This document shows, piece by piece, positions 1 through 8,632 of a stretch of DNA of 28,535 bases. Location: the NCBI GenBank assembly GCA_037969565.1, contig JBBKXQ010000156.1, positions 1 through 28,535 of the forward strand, read 5' to 3'. Each line of letters starts with the position of its first letter. The stretch's first letter is position 1. The notes beneath the pieces are model-generated. The model had not been told where the DNA came from. It searched no databases and worked only from the letters and a program-made list of their open reading frames with translations. The DNA comes from SZUA-35 sp037969565. GTDB taxonomy: Bacteria; Actinomycetota; Acidimicrobiia; Acidimicrobiales; SZUA-35. The position numbers and the translations under genes are program-made.

Positions 1-360
1 GGTGAACTCGGTCATTGCGTTTCCGTCCGAGTTCGTGACGATGAAACCGTCGTGCTTCTCCGCGGTGATGTTGGTCATCGGGTAGAAGACGTGTGAGAAG
101 AACTTGACGCCCTTGCGTAACGCCCAGTCCTTCATTGCCGCCGCGACGACGTCTGCTGTTGCAGGATCGAGCGGCGCTCCAGTCTTCACCGTGTTCTTCA
201 TCGCCTTGAAGGCGTTCTTCGAGAGGCATTCTTCCATCGTGGCCAAGCTGAAAACGTCGGACGCCCAGATCTCGCTCAATGGACCACCGGTCGTGGTCGG
301 GGTCGCGGACCTGCCTGTCACTTCGTTGATCACTCGTTGGCGGACTTCGTTTCCACTCAT
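1..360 (-). CDS. glnN: Glutamine synthetase type III, N-terminal part (truncated by window edge)
   Basis: The minus-strand frame from the ATG at 358-360 is open to base 1, giving 120 codons of the N-terminus of a much larger protein (family about 700 residues). The translation contains SDVFSLATMEECLSKNAFKA, then a PLDPATADVVAAAMKDWA segment, then FYPMTNITAEKHDGFI. These match the N-terminal pattern of type III (GSIII/GlnN) glutamine synthetases, in which the TAEKHD segment is especially characteristic. The enzyme joins ammonia to glutamate at the cost of ATP and acts in the cytoplasm. The catalytic beta-grasp and glutamate-binding parts lie outside the window. The gene is divergent from the ACT-domain gene at 641, sharing a 280-base upstream region. 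Family assignment is firm; whether the full gene is intact cannot be seen. Confidence 0.86.
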   Translation of the reverse strand, partial: MSGNEVRQRVINEVTGRSATPTTTGGPLSEIWASDVFSLATMEECLSKNAFKAMKNTVKTGAPLDPATADVVAAAMKDWALRKGVKFFSHVFYPMTNITAEKHDGFIVTNSDGNAMTEFT

Positions 361-625
361 GTTCGCTCCTTGATTGCGTCGTGCTGGGAGCGGTTCGAGA
401 GGCCCCAACTCCAGCATTCGACTCGTCGGCTCGTCGACTCGGTGAACGTAACCAGCCACGGAGTCGCGGCCCGCTCGATTGCGATCTGTTCTCACGCTGT
501 TAACACGCGGTTGACGAACGTCGTCATTTCGACGAAAGGGTTACAGATGTGCATCGTACGGTCACGGACTCGTAACCCCCCGTTGACATCACCAGGTCAT
601 CGTCAGATGGGTCCGACCGAATGAA
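361..625. promoter_or_regulatory. Divergent promoter region between glnN and the ACT-domain gene
   Basis: This stretch separates two divergent genes and I see no coding pattern in it. A TTGACA hexamer at 583-588 could be a -35 box for the rightward gene, although no convincing -10 follows. GTTAAC (499-504) and GTTGAC (510-515) are two half-sites 11 bp apart and contain an AC-n9-AC spacing, loosely like a GlnR-type nitrogen operator, which would make sense next to glnN. That motif is too short to be decisive. Confidence 0.35.
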
Positions 626-640
626 ATGGAGTCCCGTTGT

Positions 641-1285
641 ATGGACCTCTACCGAATCCGTATCGAAGTGGCCGACGATCCCGGCCGAATGGGCCATGTC
701 CTGGTTGTTCTTGGCCAAGTGGGCATCAACGTGGTCGAGATCGACTGCCACAACGTCGACGGTGCCGTTCGTGTCGATGACCTTTTGGTGCACTTGACGC
801 GCCCGCTCGATATTCCGGCGATCGCTTACGCCGTCGAGAATGCGGGCTGCCCGCTCATCGAAGTCCGACCGCTCTCGGCTCGCGAGCTCGAGGATCCCGT
901 GATTCGCGGTATGCGTCTGATTGCGTACATTGCGGCGACCAACACTGCGAGTGATGACGAGATCGCCTGGTGCGCCGGAGAACTCGTGCGGAGTGATCTC
1001 GCTTGCGTGGTCGAAGCACAGATCTCAACGGTCGACAGCATCGCCGGTCAGGCGCTCACACAGAACGTTCCGGTTCACGGACGCGAGTGGGTGAAGCGCT
1101 TGCCGTCCGGTGACCCAGCGTGGACGCTGGCCGTCCCCTTCGATCGGCAAGGAAGACGGGCCGCAGTAGTCGTGAACCGAACGTCCTCACGCTTCACCCG
1201 AACCGAAACCGCCCGGTTACGCGTACTCCTCGACGCCGCGTCGCACACCTCCAATGACGCACTTCAGGTCACATGGGCGCAATGA
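641..1285 (+). CDS. ACT-domain protein, probable amino-acid-sensing regulator
   Basis: The protein starts MDLYRIRIEVADDPGRMGHV and continues with LGQVGINVVEIDCHNVDG, the beta-alpha-beta pattern of an ACT domain (about residues 1-75), with the DDPGRMGHVLVVLGQ turn typical of ligand-binding ACT folds. The remaining 130 residues form a mixed alpha/beta region without a motif I can name; a small GAF- or GNAT-like fold is possible. I chose ATG 641 (214 residues) because a GGAG sits at 628-631 at good spacing; an in-frame ATG at 626 would add five residues and lacks a comparable site. No DNA-binding or catalytic domain is visible, so it may work by binding an amino acid and a partner protein. Its position opposite glnN suggests a link with nitrogen or amino-acid control, which is inference. 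Confidence 0.82.
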   Translation: MDLYRIRIEVADDPGRMGHVLVVLGQVGINVVEIDCHNVDGAVRVDDLLVHLTRPLDIPAIAYAVENAGCPLIEVRPLSARELEDPVIRGMRLIAYIAATNTASDDEIAWCAGELVRSDLACVVEAQISTVDSIAGQALTQNVPVHGREWVKRLPSGDPAWTLAVPFDRQGRRAAVVVNRTSSRFTRTETARLRVLLDAASHTSNDALQVTWAQ

Positions 1286-1329
1286 TTGGTGATGCTCTCG
1301 TCTCAGCGAGTCGACTTGGTCGCTCGCAC

Positions 1330-1353
1330 CGGCGACGGAATATTCGGTCGCCG
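1330..1353. terminator. Inverted repeat between convergent genes, probable bidirectional terminator
   Basis: CGGCGAC at 1330-1336 pairs with GTCGCCG at 1347-1353, and the loop contains the self-complementary GAATATTC, so nearly the whole 24 bases are palindromic. It lies in the 79-base gap between the convergent ACT and MFS genes. No T-tract follows, as is common in high-GC actinobacteria. Confidence 0.5.
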
Positions 1354-1364
1354 TCGTTCTGGGT

Positions 1365-2579
1365 TCAGTGATTCAGATTGTCGGGTACTCGGCCCGGGAG
1401 CGCGATGGTTGCGGCGAGGGCGGCTGCCATGCTGGCGGCGACGATCCAGAGCACATTTCGTGTTCCATTGGCGTCGGCGGTCACGAGGGCCGAGATGGCG
1501 ATGCTGATCGTGACACTGCCGACGTAGCGGCTTGTCGATACGACACCCGCAGCAGCACCCGTGCGATGGGCAGGGACCGACTCGATTGCCGCCGTGGTCA
1601 GACTCGGGGTGGCGATCCCGAGACCCATACCGAAAGCGGCGAGACCGAGCACCAGAGCGAAGGTTGCGATGGACGGTCCACCGATCAAGAACACCACGAT
1701 CGCCCCGGCCGCAACCGCCAGCCCGACCATCGTCGGTGTCCGGCGGCCGTACTGATCTCCGAGGCGTCCACCTGAGGGACTCATCACGATCATGCCGACC
1801 GTCAACGCCGACAGCACCGCTCCCGTCGCACCCGAACCCCACCCTCGGGAATGCAGGATGATCGGCGTGAGGAGGAGCAGGGCGTATTGGGCGACAGTCG
1901 AGAGCGCCTGGACCGAATAGGCGGCGACGAAGACCTTGTTCGCAATACGTCCCCGCTCGGCGGGTCCGGGACGAACCGTGGCCACGGTTTCGGGCGAAGC
2001 GAATTGGCTGACTCGCAACGCAACCACGAGCGCCGCCGCTGCGATCGGGACGTTGAAGACGAAAATGGAACGCCAACCGAACGACTGCGTGAGGATGCCT
2101 CCGATCACGGGTCCGCTCGCGGCGCCAACGCCGACCACCGAACCCATCAACCCGAACGTTCGACCCTGCTGGTCTGGCGGGGTGATGGCGCGGAGAAGTG
2201 ATTGCACACTGGGTCCGAGTGCGGCCGCGAACAGGGCTTGGCCGAGGCGGGCGACGACCAAGAAAAGAAAGGTGCTCGACGCCGCGGCAGCGAGCGACGT
2301 GACGGCGACCCCGACGAGGGCGATCTTGACCAGCCGGTCGCTGCCGATCACATCCCCGATCCGGCCGGCCAGAGGCTGCACCAACAGCATGGCCAGCAGG
2401 TACAGGGTGATCAAGATGCCTGATCGACCGGTGGAGATGCCGAAGTCCTCGGCGATCTTCGGCAGAGCAACGGCGATCATCGTGGAGTTGAGTGGTACCA
2501 AACCAACGGCCGCCGAGATACCCACGACGGTGGCTGCGGAGAATCCACCGTCGCCAGTCACGGGCGCACCGCTGCTCAT
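1365..2579 (-). CDS. MFS transporter, DHA2/EmrB-like drug exporter
   Basis: A 404-residue hydrophobic protein with about 12 membrane segments. Residues 1-60 contain the first helix ending in LNSTMIAVALPKIAEDFG, a typical DHA2 start. It is followed by a motif A variant (GRIGDVIGSDRLVK) after helix 2 and an antiporter motif C region (GPVIGGILTQSFGWRSIFVFNVP) at helix 5. These place it among proton-driven exporters of small molecules, with unknown substrate. A second motif-A-like loop, GGRLGDQYGRRTPT, opens the C-terminal half. It starts only 10 bases after the stop of the phosphohistidine-domain gene upstream, so the two are probably co-transcribed. No strong ribosome-binding site is seen before the ATG, which fits translation coupled to the upstream gene. 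Confidence 0.9.
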   Translation of the reverse strand: MSSGAPVTGDGGFSAATVVGISAAVGLVPLNSTMIAVALPKIAEDFGISTGRSGILITLYLLAMLLVQPLAGRIGDVIGSDRLVKIALVGVAVTSLAAAASSTFLFLVVARLGQALFAAALGPSVQSLLRAITPPDQQGRTFGLMGSVVGVGAASGPVIGGILTQSFGWRSIFVFNVPIAAAALVVALRVSQFASPETVATVRPGPAERGRIANKVFVAAYSVQALSTVAQYALLLLTPIILHSRGWGSGATGAVLSALTVGMIVMSPSGGRLGDQYGRRTPTMVGLAVAAGAIVVFLIGGPSIATFALVLGLAAFGMGLGIATPSLTTAAIESVPAHRTGAAAGVVSTSRYVGSVTISIAISALVTADANGTRNVLWIVAASMAAALAATIALPGRVPDNLNH

Positions 2580-2589
2580 CGAAGTCGCA

Positions 2590-4236
2590 TCATGAAATAA
2601 TGGTCACTTCGCCCTTCGTGCCATCCACTCTGATCCGGTCGCCCGACTTGATGCGCGACGTGGCATTGACCGTGCCCACCACCGCCGGGAATCCCATCTC
2701 GCGAGCGACGATTGCCGCATGACAGGCATGGCTGCCGTGATCGGTCACGATGGCACCGACGAGGTGGAGCACAGAATTGAAGGCTTCGCCCGTCGCCGCC
2801 GACACCACGACCTCACCGTCCTGCAGGTCGAGCAGGTCGTAGGTGTTGTCGATGATGCGTGCGGTTCCCTCGTAGACCCCTGGGTTCACCCCAACGCCAC
2901 CGATGAGTGGCCCGTCACCCTCGGGTGCATCGAGTTGGCCAAGGATCGCGTCGATCATGAAACCTGTCGCCGACATCACGCGAGCGAGCGGCGGAGGCAA
3001 CTCGTCCATCGACGGCGGAGGGGGCGGGGGAGACCCGAGGAAGCGGGGCGGTCCTTCGGCAGTCAACGAACGCCGCCGTTCACCGCGCTCGTTCAGTTCC
3101 TCGCCCGAGGGCCCAGCGTCGCTCAGGAGCGCCGCTGCTTCGGCAATGGTTGCGTCGAGGATGTGCTTGGGTTCGATGACCGCTCCGAGGTCGTGAGCTC
3201 GGCGACCGACCTCGAGCATGGTCAGACGGAGGATCCCTATCGCCGTGATCTCGCTGTAGACGCCTCGCTCGTCACGCAACCGGTAGTTGGCGCGTGCGTC
3301 ATCGAGAAGCTCGTCGAAGAGGTCGAGGTGTTCGGTCGGAACTTCCGAACGGACGTCTTTGGCGAAGAGGTCCGCCCCGTGCCGGACTTCGTCAGGACGC
3401 GCATCGAGTGCGGCCGACAGCTTGCCGAGCACGATTTCCGGTTGTTCCCGGAGTGTCGGATTCACGAGATCGAATCCATCGATCACGCGGAACTCGGCCA
3501 CTTGTAGAAAGTCGTCCACAGCCGGGACCATGGCCCGCAAGTCGGCCAGCCGGCGCGCCGCATCACCCTCACCTCGCACGAGCTGTTGCGCCTCACCGTT
3601 CGATTCGATCGCGGCGATCGCCGGACGCATCTCGTCGGAAAAGGTCGCCGAGATCGACGAATATCCGTTGAGTACACCGAGGAGGCTGTGAGGAGGACGA
3701 CCGGTCCATGTGCTGGCGTGGAGGACGAAGTCGCCGACCGGCAGAATGGCCGCCATGTTGAACCGGTGGTGTTGGTACACCATCTGTGTCACGTGGGCCG
3801 CCACCGTTTCCAGGTGCTCGACGAGCGCCGCGGTGTCGAGCGTGGTGAGGTCGACCCCGGACAACTCGATGTGTCGGGCGATTGCCCGCGGTTTCCAGTC
3901 CGAATCCCAGTCGGCAAGGTCCTGTCGCCACAGCTTCGATTCGAGCGCTCCGGCAGCAACTCCGAGCCGACGACCGAATTCGGCGCCGATCTCGTCAGAC
4001 GACATCGGCCCGTCGGGCCCGGGCATGTCGAAGGGCTGAGGTTGGTGATAGGTGAAGCCGTTGACCACGCCCATGGCAAGACGGTCGAGTAAGACGCCAT
4101 AGCGGTCGAACGTCTCGGTGAATCCACGGTTGAATCCCGCTGGATACACCTCTTGCATGATCGCCGTCTGCGACACCGGCGTGTGGGCAGAGTCCTGCTG
4201 CCACGGTCCCGGTCCTGGCGCGTTCCAATCGGTCAT
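2590..4236 (-). CDS. PEP-utilising enzyme swivelling (phosphohistidine) domain protein lacking an ATP-binding domain
   Basis: The C-terminal 100 residues are a PEP-utilisers mobile domain. The motif TDHGSHACHAAIVAREMG, followed by FPAVVGT, corresponds to the family T-x-x-G-G-x-x-S-H-A-A-I signature, with catalytic His at residue 506 and the Ser just before it replaced by Cys. In relatives such as PEP synthase, PPDK and rifampin phosphotransferase this His carries phosphate between an ATP (or PEP) site and the substrate. Here the first 430 residues are mostly helical, contain no ATP-grasp nucleotidyl-binding motifs, and may correspond to a substrate-binding domain like that of rifampin phosphotransferase. 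A proline run (SPPPPPPS) near residue 400 looks like a linker. The start at 4236 is backed by GGGAGG seven bases upstream. Length 548. It probably heads an operon with the MFS exporter. It cannot act alone as a PEP synthase; a separate ATP-binding partner would be needed. Confidence 0.84.
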   Translation of the reverse strand: MTDWNAPGPGPWQQDSAHTPVSQTAIMQEVYPAGFNRGFTETFDRYGVLLDRLAMGVVNGFTYHQPQPFDMPGPDGPMSSDEIGAEFGRRLGVAAGALESKLWRQDLADWDSDWKPRAIARHIELSGVDLTTLDTAALVEHLETVAAHVTQMVYQHHRFNMAAILPVGDFVLHASTWTGRPPHSLLGVLNGYSSISATFSDEMRPAIAAIESNGEAQQLVRGEGDAARRLADLRAMVPAVDDFLQVAEFRVIDGFDLVNPTLREQPEIVLGKLSAALDARPDEVRHGADLFAKDVRSEVPTEHLDLFDELLDDARANYRLRDERGVYSEITAIGILRLTMLEVGRRAHDLGAVIEPKHILDATIAEAAALLSDAGPSGEELNERGERRRSLTAEGPPRFLGSPPPPPPSMDELPPPLARVMSATGFMIDAILGQLDAPEGDGPLIGGVGVNPGVYEGTARIIDNTYDLLDLQDGEVVVSAATGEAFNSVLHLVGAIVTDHGSHACHAAIVAREMGFPAVVGTVNATSRIKSGDRIRVDGTKGEVTIIS

Positions 4237-4404
4237 GTCACAACCTCCCTCTCAGTTCCTCGAGGCCTCGTGGTCTCATCGAATAACGTACGCCTCCTTT
4301 GCCTCCGTGTCGCCGCAATGATCGAGAGCACCCCGACGTCACGTGGCCTATGGTCCGCACAAGCTCGTACGTCCCGTCGCTCCGGTTGAGGCCCGATCAG
4401 CATC
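4237..4404. promoter_or_regulatory. Divergent promoter region
   Basis: A 168-base gap between the divergent phosphohistidine-protein and cyclase genes must hold both promoters. The Shine-Dalgarno site of the leftward gene is at its left end (GGGAGG on the minus strand). I see no clear -10/-35 pair or operator. Confidence 0.4.
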
Positions 4405-7113
4405 GTGAGAAACACCCCACAAGATTCCGGCTCCGCCCCGCCGCCCACCGCTGAGCCGGGCGGCCGTTTGCCTTCCGGGATGCTGACAATGGTGTTCACC
4501 GACATCGAGGACAGCACGCCGCGCTGGGAGGCCGACCCCGACCAAATGCGGAGGTGTCTGTCCCGGCACGACGCCATCGTCACGGACTCGATCGAGTCGA
4601 ACGGAGGAGTGATCTTCAAGCGAATGGGTGACGGCATGGGGTGCGTGTTCACGTCGCCGGAAGCGGCCGCCGATGCAGCAATCGAGATCCAGCGCCGAGT
4701 CCAGACCGACGACTGGGAAGGCGCCGAGCGATTGCGGGTCCGGATCGGGATTCACATGGGTGAGCTCGAACCAACGGGCCGCGACTACTTCGGTCCGGCC
4801 GTCAATCGGGCGGCCCGGATCATGGCCGCCGGGAACGGCGATCAGATTGCCATGTCCGCTCTGGTTTCGAGCTTGCTGCCCAAAGCGAGTTTCCTCTCCA
4901 TGGGCGATCATCAGCTGCGGGGAATTGGAACGGAGTCCATCGACCTACTGCTCGCTCCTGACCTGCTGAATGACGACCGTCCATTGCGGGCCCAGGCCAG
5001 TTCCTCGACCAAGCGGTTACCGGTCCCGCCCAACGAACTGATCGGACGTGGAAAGGAGCTCGAGGACATTGCCGCACTGCTCGGCGAGCATCAATCGGTC
5101 ACGATCGTCGGCCCGGGTGGTGTCGGCAAGACGCACCTTTCGATCGAGATCGGCCATGCGGTTGCCGGGTCCTTCCCTGACGGAGTCATCTTGTGTGAGT
5201 TGGTCCCGCTGAGCGACGGCGATGCCGTCGCCGATGCCGTTGCGGAATCACTGGGTGCCCGAGCCCAACCAGGGATGAGCTTGGTGGAAAGTATTCTCAA
5301 CTTTCTCGAGTCGCGTCAGATGTTGCTCATCCTCGACAACTGTGAGCACGTGGCGGACGCCGTCCGCGATCTTGGCTCGTCGATCCTGAAATTCAGCAAC
5401 TCGCAGTTGCTCGCCACGTCCCGGGAACCGGTGGGTCTCGAAGGAGAGCAGCTGTTCGGCCTGCTGCCGCTCGAAGCCGCCACCTCCGGTGTCGAACTCT
5501 TCCTCGCTCGAGCCTCGGAACGAGATCATTCCTTCAATCCTGCGGCTCAGGACCGGAGGGTCATCGTCGAGATCTGTGAACGGCTCGACGGCATTCCGCT
5601 CGGCATCGAACTCGCCGCCGCCTGGACCCGAGTCCTGGCACCCTCCGATCTGCTCGAACGCTTGGACGACCGGTTCCAGGTTCTGCGCGGTGGTCGCGCC
5701 GGTGGTCGGCATCAGACCCTGCGCGACACCGTGCAATGGTCTTATGAGCAGCTCGATGAAACCCAGGCCAACTTGTTCGACCGGCTCTCGGTGTTCGCCG
5801 GTGGCTTCTCACTCGACGCCGTCGAAGCGGTGTGTGCCGACGACGACCTCATCGACCGTTCTCAGATTCTCGACACACTCATGGCGCTGGTCGACAAGTC
5901 GATGGTGATGAGTACTCGGGGCAGCGGACACATTCGGTTTGCGATGCTCGGCACCCTGCGGCAATACGGCCAGGAGCGTCTTGATTCACGTGGCGAAAGC
6001 GAGGATTTCCGAGTTCGGCACGCCGCATACTTCCGTCAGCTGGCGCTGAGTCAGTCGGCGCTGCTCATCTCGGCCCGAGAAGCCGACGTGTGGGATCTCC
6101 TCGACCGGGATTGGTCGAACCTTCGGACGGCGTTCGATTCGATGCTCGGGTCGGGTGATGTCGACGGAGCCGTCGAGCTACTTCTCGAACTCGGTTGGTT
6201 CGCCGCACTGTCCATGCGTTTCGAGGCCTTCACGTGGGCGGAAGACCTGTTTGCCAAGGCCGATGTCGACGCCCACCCCGATGCCGGTTCGCTTCACGGG
6301 CTTCGGGCCCTTCTGGCCTACTTCACCGTCGACAGTCGAACCGTTGAGTTTGCCCATCGAGGGCTCGCTCTGGATCCAGCCGATCGACATGGATATTGCC
6401 GAATCGCATTGTCAGCCGTGTCGCTCAACAACGAGTTGTCGGCCGAGGACAGCGAGATCTTCACCGCAGCATGGTTGGAAAGCCTCGACGACTCGTCTCC
6501 GATGATGTCCCGAGTGTGGGCTGAGGGCATGCGCACGTTTCACATCTGCTCCAACAGACCATCGTCCGAGGCCCTCGTGCACGCCGACAAACTGATGGCC
6601 ATCGCCGTCGAATCCGGCAGTGCTACGGCGATGGGTCTGGCCCGCTGGGCCGGCGGCCTCACTGCGACTTTTCACGGAGTCGACAAGGCGCTCGACGAAT
6701 GGCGAAAGGGGATCGACACAGTTCAATCGCTCAGCCCCTCGCACCTCGGCTACCACTTGATGGTCGGGCTCGTTCTTCACTTCACCGCGTCACACGGCGA
6801 TCTCGATGCGGTGGTCGATCAGTGCCTCGACACGTTGGAACAGGCACATGCTCAGCACTACGTCGCCGGCACGAGTCATTTGTTCGGCGTCACCGCGATC
6901 GTGCTTTGTCGACTCGACCGACCCGAAACCGGTGGCCGACTTCTCGGAGCGATGGAAGCGCACGGGCACAAACCGAGGGCCAACGCAGTCAGGGCGGTCG
7001 ACAAGGCATTGGGTGCGGATGCCGATCGTGCCAGGTCGGCTGGGGCCTCCCTCTCGACCGACGAGGCAGCAACGATGGCGATGGATGCTCTGCGAGCCGG
7101 CCCTTCGGGCTGA
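4405..7113 (+). CDS. Class III adenylate/guanylate cyclase fused to NB-ARC ATPase and TPR-like region
   Basis: This is a 902-residue cytoplasmic signalling protein. Residues 25-185 are a class III cyclase catalytic domain. Metal-binding Asp33 lies in FTDIEDST and Asp76 in KRMGDG; Lys72 and Asp127 (RDYFGPAVNRAAR) fit purine selection for ATP; Asn134 and Arg138 are the transition-state residues. All are present, so adenylate cyclase activity is likely. Residues 210-520 are an NB-ARC/AAA-type STAND ATPase with Walker A GPGGVGKT (235-242) and Walker B LLILD (306-310). The C-terminal half is a helical TPR-like sensor scaffold. Similar mycobacterial cyclase/NB-ARC proteins end in a LuxR helix-turn-helix, but this one stops without any HTH, so output is probably cyclic nucleotide alone. 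The GTG at 4405 is the annotated start; the catalytic domain begins soon after, so little depends on it. Confidence 0.9.
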   Translation: MRNTPQDSGSAPPPTAEPGGRLPSGMLTMVFTDIEDSTPRWEADPDQMRRCLSRHDAIVTDSIESNGGVIFKRMGDGMGCVFTSPEAAADAAIEIQRRVQTDDWEGAERLRVRIGIHMGELEPTGRDYFGPAVNRAARIMAAGNGDQIAMSALVSSLLPKASFLSMGDHQLRGIGTESIDLLLAPDLLNDDRPLRAQASSSTKRLPVPPNELIGRGKELEDIAALLGEHQSVTIVGPGGVGKTHLSIEIGHAVAGSFPDGVILCELVPLSDGDAVADAVAESLGARAQPGMSLVESILNFLESRQMLLILDNCEHVADAVRDLGSSILKFSNSQLLATSREPVGLEGEQLFGLLPLEAATSGVELFLARASERDHSFNPAAQDRRVIVEICERLDGIPLGIELAAAWTRVLAPSDLLERLDDRFQVLRGGRAGGRHQTLRDTVQWSYEQLDETQANLFDRLSVFAGGFSLDAVEAVCADDDLIDRSQILDTLMALVDKSMVMSTRGSGHIRFAMLGTLRQYGQERLDSRGESEDFRVRHAAYFRQLALSQSALLISAREADVWDLLDRDWSNLRTAFDSMLGSGDVDGAVELLLELGWFAALSMRFEAFTWAEDLFAKADVDAHPDAGSLHGLRALLAYFTVDSRTVEFAHRGLALDPADRHGYCRIALSAVSLNNELSAEDSEIFTAAWLESLDDSSPMMSRVWAEGMRTFHICSNRPSSEALVHADKLMAIAVESGSATAMGLARWAGGLTATFHGVDKALDEWRKGIDTVQSLSPSHLGYHLMVGLVLHFTASHGDLDAVVDQCLDTLEQAHAQHYVAGTSHLFGVTAIVLCRLDRPETGGRLLGAMEAHGHKPRANAVRAVDKALGADADRARSAGASLSTDEAATMAMDALRAGPSG

Positions 7114-7178
7114 CTGTCGTCTCGCGATGTGGCAACGAGTGTCTAGCGGCGCGTTCGGTCGCCGGGTCAGTGCGCTTC

Positions 7179-8153
7179 TCAGGAGACGGCTCGATCGCCG
7201 GTGTGATCGGTGAGTTGATCCAAGCAGACGTCGGGGTGAGACATGGGCAGGTGATGTCCGGCGTTCGGGATCATCGTGACCGTGGAGCCTGATCGGGCAA
7301 CGCTGATCGCTCGGGCGTAGTCGTGGTCGCCGATCTCATCATCGGTGCCGTATGCAAGGTCGACGGGAATCCCGAAGTCGTCGACGTCGGCGAGAAGCCG
7401 TGGCCAGTCGACTTCGATGACGAGGTGATGCATCGCGTCTCGGTAGGCGGGCCACGTGTGCGACGAAACGGCCCGGGCGACGGGGACAGGAAGCCCCGGT
7501 TCGGCGATGGCGGTGAGCCAACCGGCCGCTGCTCGGTGACTGCAGTTGATGGCGCAAGCCCGTTGAGCCCACGCGGTGTCGAGCGCGAAGAGTCGGGTCA
7601 TGGCGCTGCCCGAAATTCGACTTCGAGCCGCGTCATGTGACGGATAGATGGGTGCACCCCAACACACGATTCGCTCGACGCGATCCGGATGACGAAGCGC
7701 CCAGTGCAGGGCCAAGGCCGACCCCATGGAGTGGGCGCCGATGGTCCACCGCCTGTCGAAGAGCCCAGTTCGGTCGGCCAGTTGGTCGAGGGCGTCGAGA
7801 TGGTCATCGACCGAGAACGAGGGACTTGTTTCGTCGAGTGATCGGCCGAAACCGAGCAGGTCGGGTACGACAACCCGGTGGGCTGTGGCCAACCGGTCGT
7901 ACCTCGCTCCGAACAAGTCGCCGCTCGAGACGAGTCCGTGGAGCAGGACGATGGCGGCGCCGCCGTCGCCGCCGTACCTGGCGTAGAGCGGCCCCGCCCC
8001 GTCACCGGGCAGCGTCGGGGGAGCCCAGTGGCTCACGGCGGCCGATTTGTGGTGGCGAGTCGCCCAGAGTGCAGGGCCGGCGGCAGCAAGGATCCCGGCC
8101 GCGATCGCTCTCATCGTCTCGGACGGTCGCAGCAAACGGGGACGCTCGGGCAT
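7179..8153 (-). CDS. Alpha/beta hydrolase
   Basis: A 324-residue alpha/beta-hydrolase fold protein. The oxyanion-hole segment is LLHGLVSSGD (residues 70-79). The nucleophile elbow is A-H-S-M-G with Ser142 (the usual first Gly is Ala here). An acidic residue follows in YGTDDEIGD, and the catalytic His is at 300 or 301 in NAGHHLPMSHP. VVPDLLGFGRS is the typical strand-4 segment. The full catalytic triad is therefore present. Substrate cannot be told; esterase, lactonase or haloperoxidase-like relatives are all possible. A hydrophobic stretch at residues 14-30 could be a signal anchor, and the ATG at 8114 is an alternative start that would put it at the very N-terminus. The gene converges on the cyclase gene and is divergent from the SHOCT gene. 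Confidence 0.88.
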   Translation of the reverse strand: MPERPRLLRPSETMRAIAAGILAAAGPALWATRHHKSAAVSHWAPPTLPGDGAGPLYARYGGDGGAAIVLLHGLVSSGDLFGARYDRLATAHRVVVPDLLGFGRSLDETSPSFSVDDHLDALDQLADRTGLFDRRWTIGAHSMGSALALHWALRHPDRVERIVCWGAPIYPSHDAARSRISGSAMTRLFALDTAWAQRACAINCSHRAAAGWLTAIAEPGLPVPVARAVSSHTWPAYRDAMHHLVIEVDWPRLLADVDDFGIPVDLAYGTDDEIGDHDYARAISVARSGSTVTMIPNAGHHLPMSHPDVCLDQLTDHTGDRAVS

Positions 8154-8317
8154 GTTGTGTGCTGCTGTTCGGATCGAGTCACACCTCCATCATGGGATGA
8201 AACAGAGGACGGGGTCGTGACCTTGGCCTCTACAGCTGCTCGTGGGCGTGCAGGATGATTGACGTCGTGACCCGTTCAGCGATGGGTCGGATGTCGAAAC
8301 CTCGAGGAGACCACGTG
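8154..8317. promoter_or_regulatory. Divergent promoter region
   Basis: A gap between the divergent hydrolase and SHOCT genes. TTGACG at about 8259-8264 is a possible -35 for the rightward gene, and a short inverted repeat (ACCC/GGGT) lies just after it. GAGGAGA at 8304-8310 is the likely ribosome-binding site of the SHOCT gene. Confidence 0.3.
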
Positions 8318-8590
8318 ATGACCGCCGCCGTTTTGTTTGCTCAATCCGAGAACTGGGACCACATGAATGGCTGGGGTGGCGGCTGGATGTGGCTGTGGGG
8401 GGTTGCGATGATGACGCTCTTCGTTGTCCTCGTGGTGTGGCTGATTCGGGCCAGCACCGGAGCGAGCGGGCCAGAGGCAGCCCGGCCTCGCGATGCGGCC
8501 GAGCGAGGTCGGGAGATCCTGGCCGAGCGATACGCCAAGGGCGAGCTTTCAACCGAGGAGTACCGAGAACGCATCAGCGAGATGCGCTGA
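8318..8590 (+). CDS. Small SHOCT-domain membrane protein
   Basis: The product is 90 residues. It has a Trp/Gly-rich N-terminus (NGWGGGWMWLWG) leading into one membrane helix (about residues 26-45), a short linker, and a C-terminal SHOCT motif (REILAERYAKGELSTEEYRE). SHOCT motifs are short amphipathic C-terminal modules thought to mediate oligomerisation or protein binding. I chose ATG 8318 because GAGGAGA lies eight bases upstream; an in-frame ATG at 8255 would add 21 residues without a ribosome-binding site and would bury the membrane helix. Proteins of this layout are common and uncharacterised in high-GC actinobacteria. It converges on kup and forms no operon with its neighbours. Confidence 0.76.
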   Translation: MTAAVLFAQSENWDHMNGWGGGWMWLWGVAMMTLFVVLVVWLIRASTGASGPEAARPRDAAERGREILAERYAKGELSTEEYRERISEMR

Positions 8591-8632
8591 CCGGTTCCAC
8601 CGCCAGGCGCCCGAGGCAGTGGGACGGAGCAT

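Noticed and set aside
1303..2076. 257-residue minus-strand open frame inside the MFS gene
   Set aside because: Arg/Pro-rich translation in another frame of a gene with strong membrane-protein signals; a GC-bias shadow.
2719..3507. 262-residue plus-strand open frame
   Set aside because: Antisense to the phosphohistidine-domain gene; no recognisable motif.
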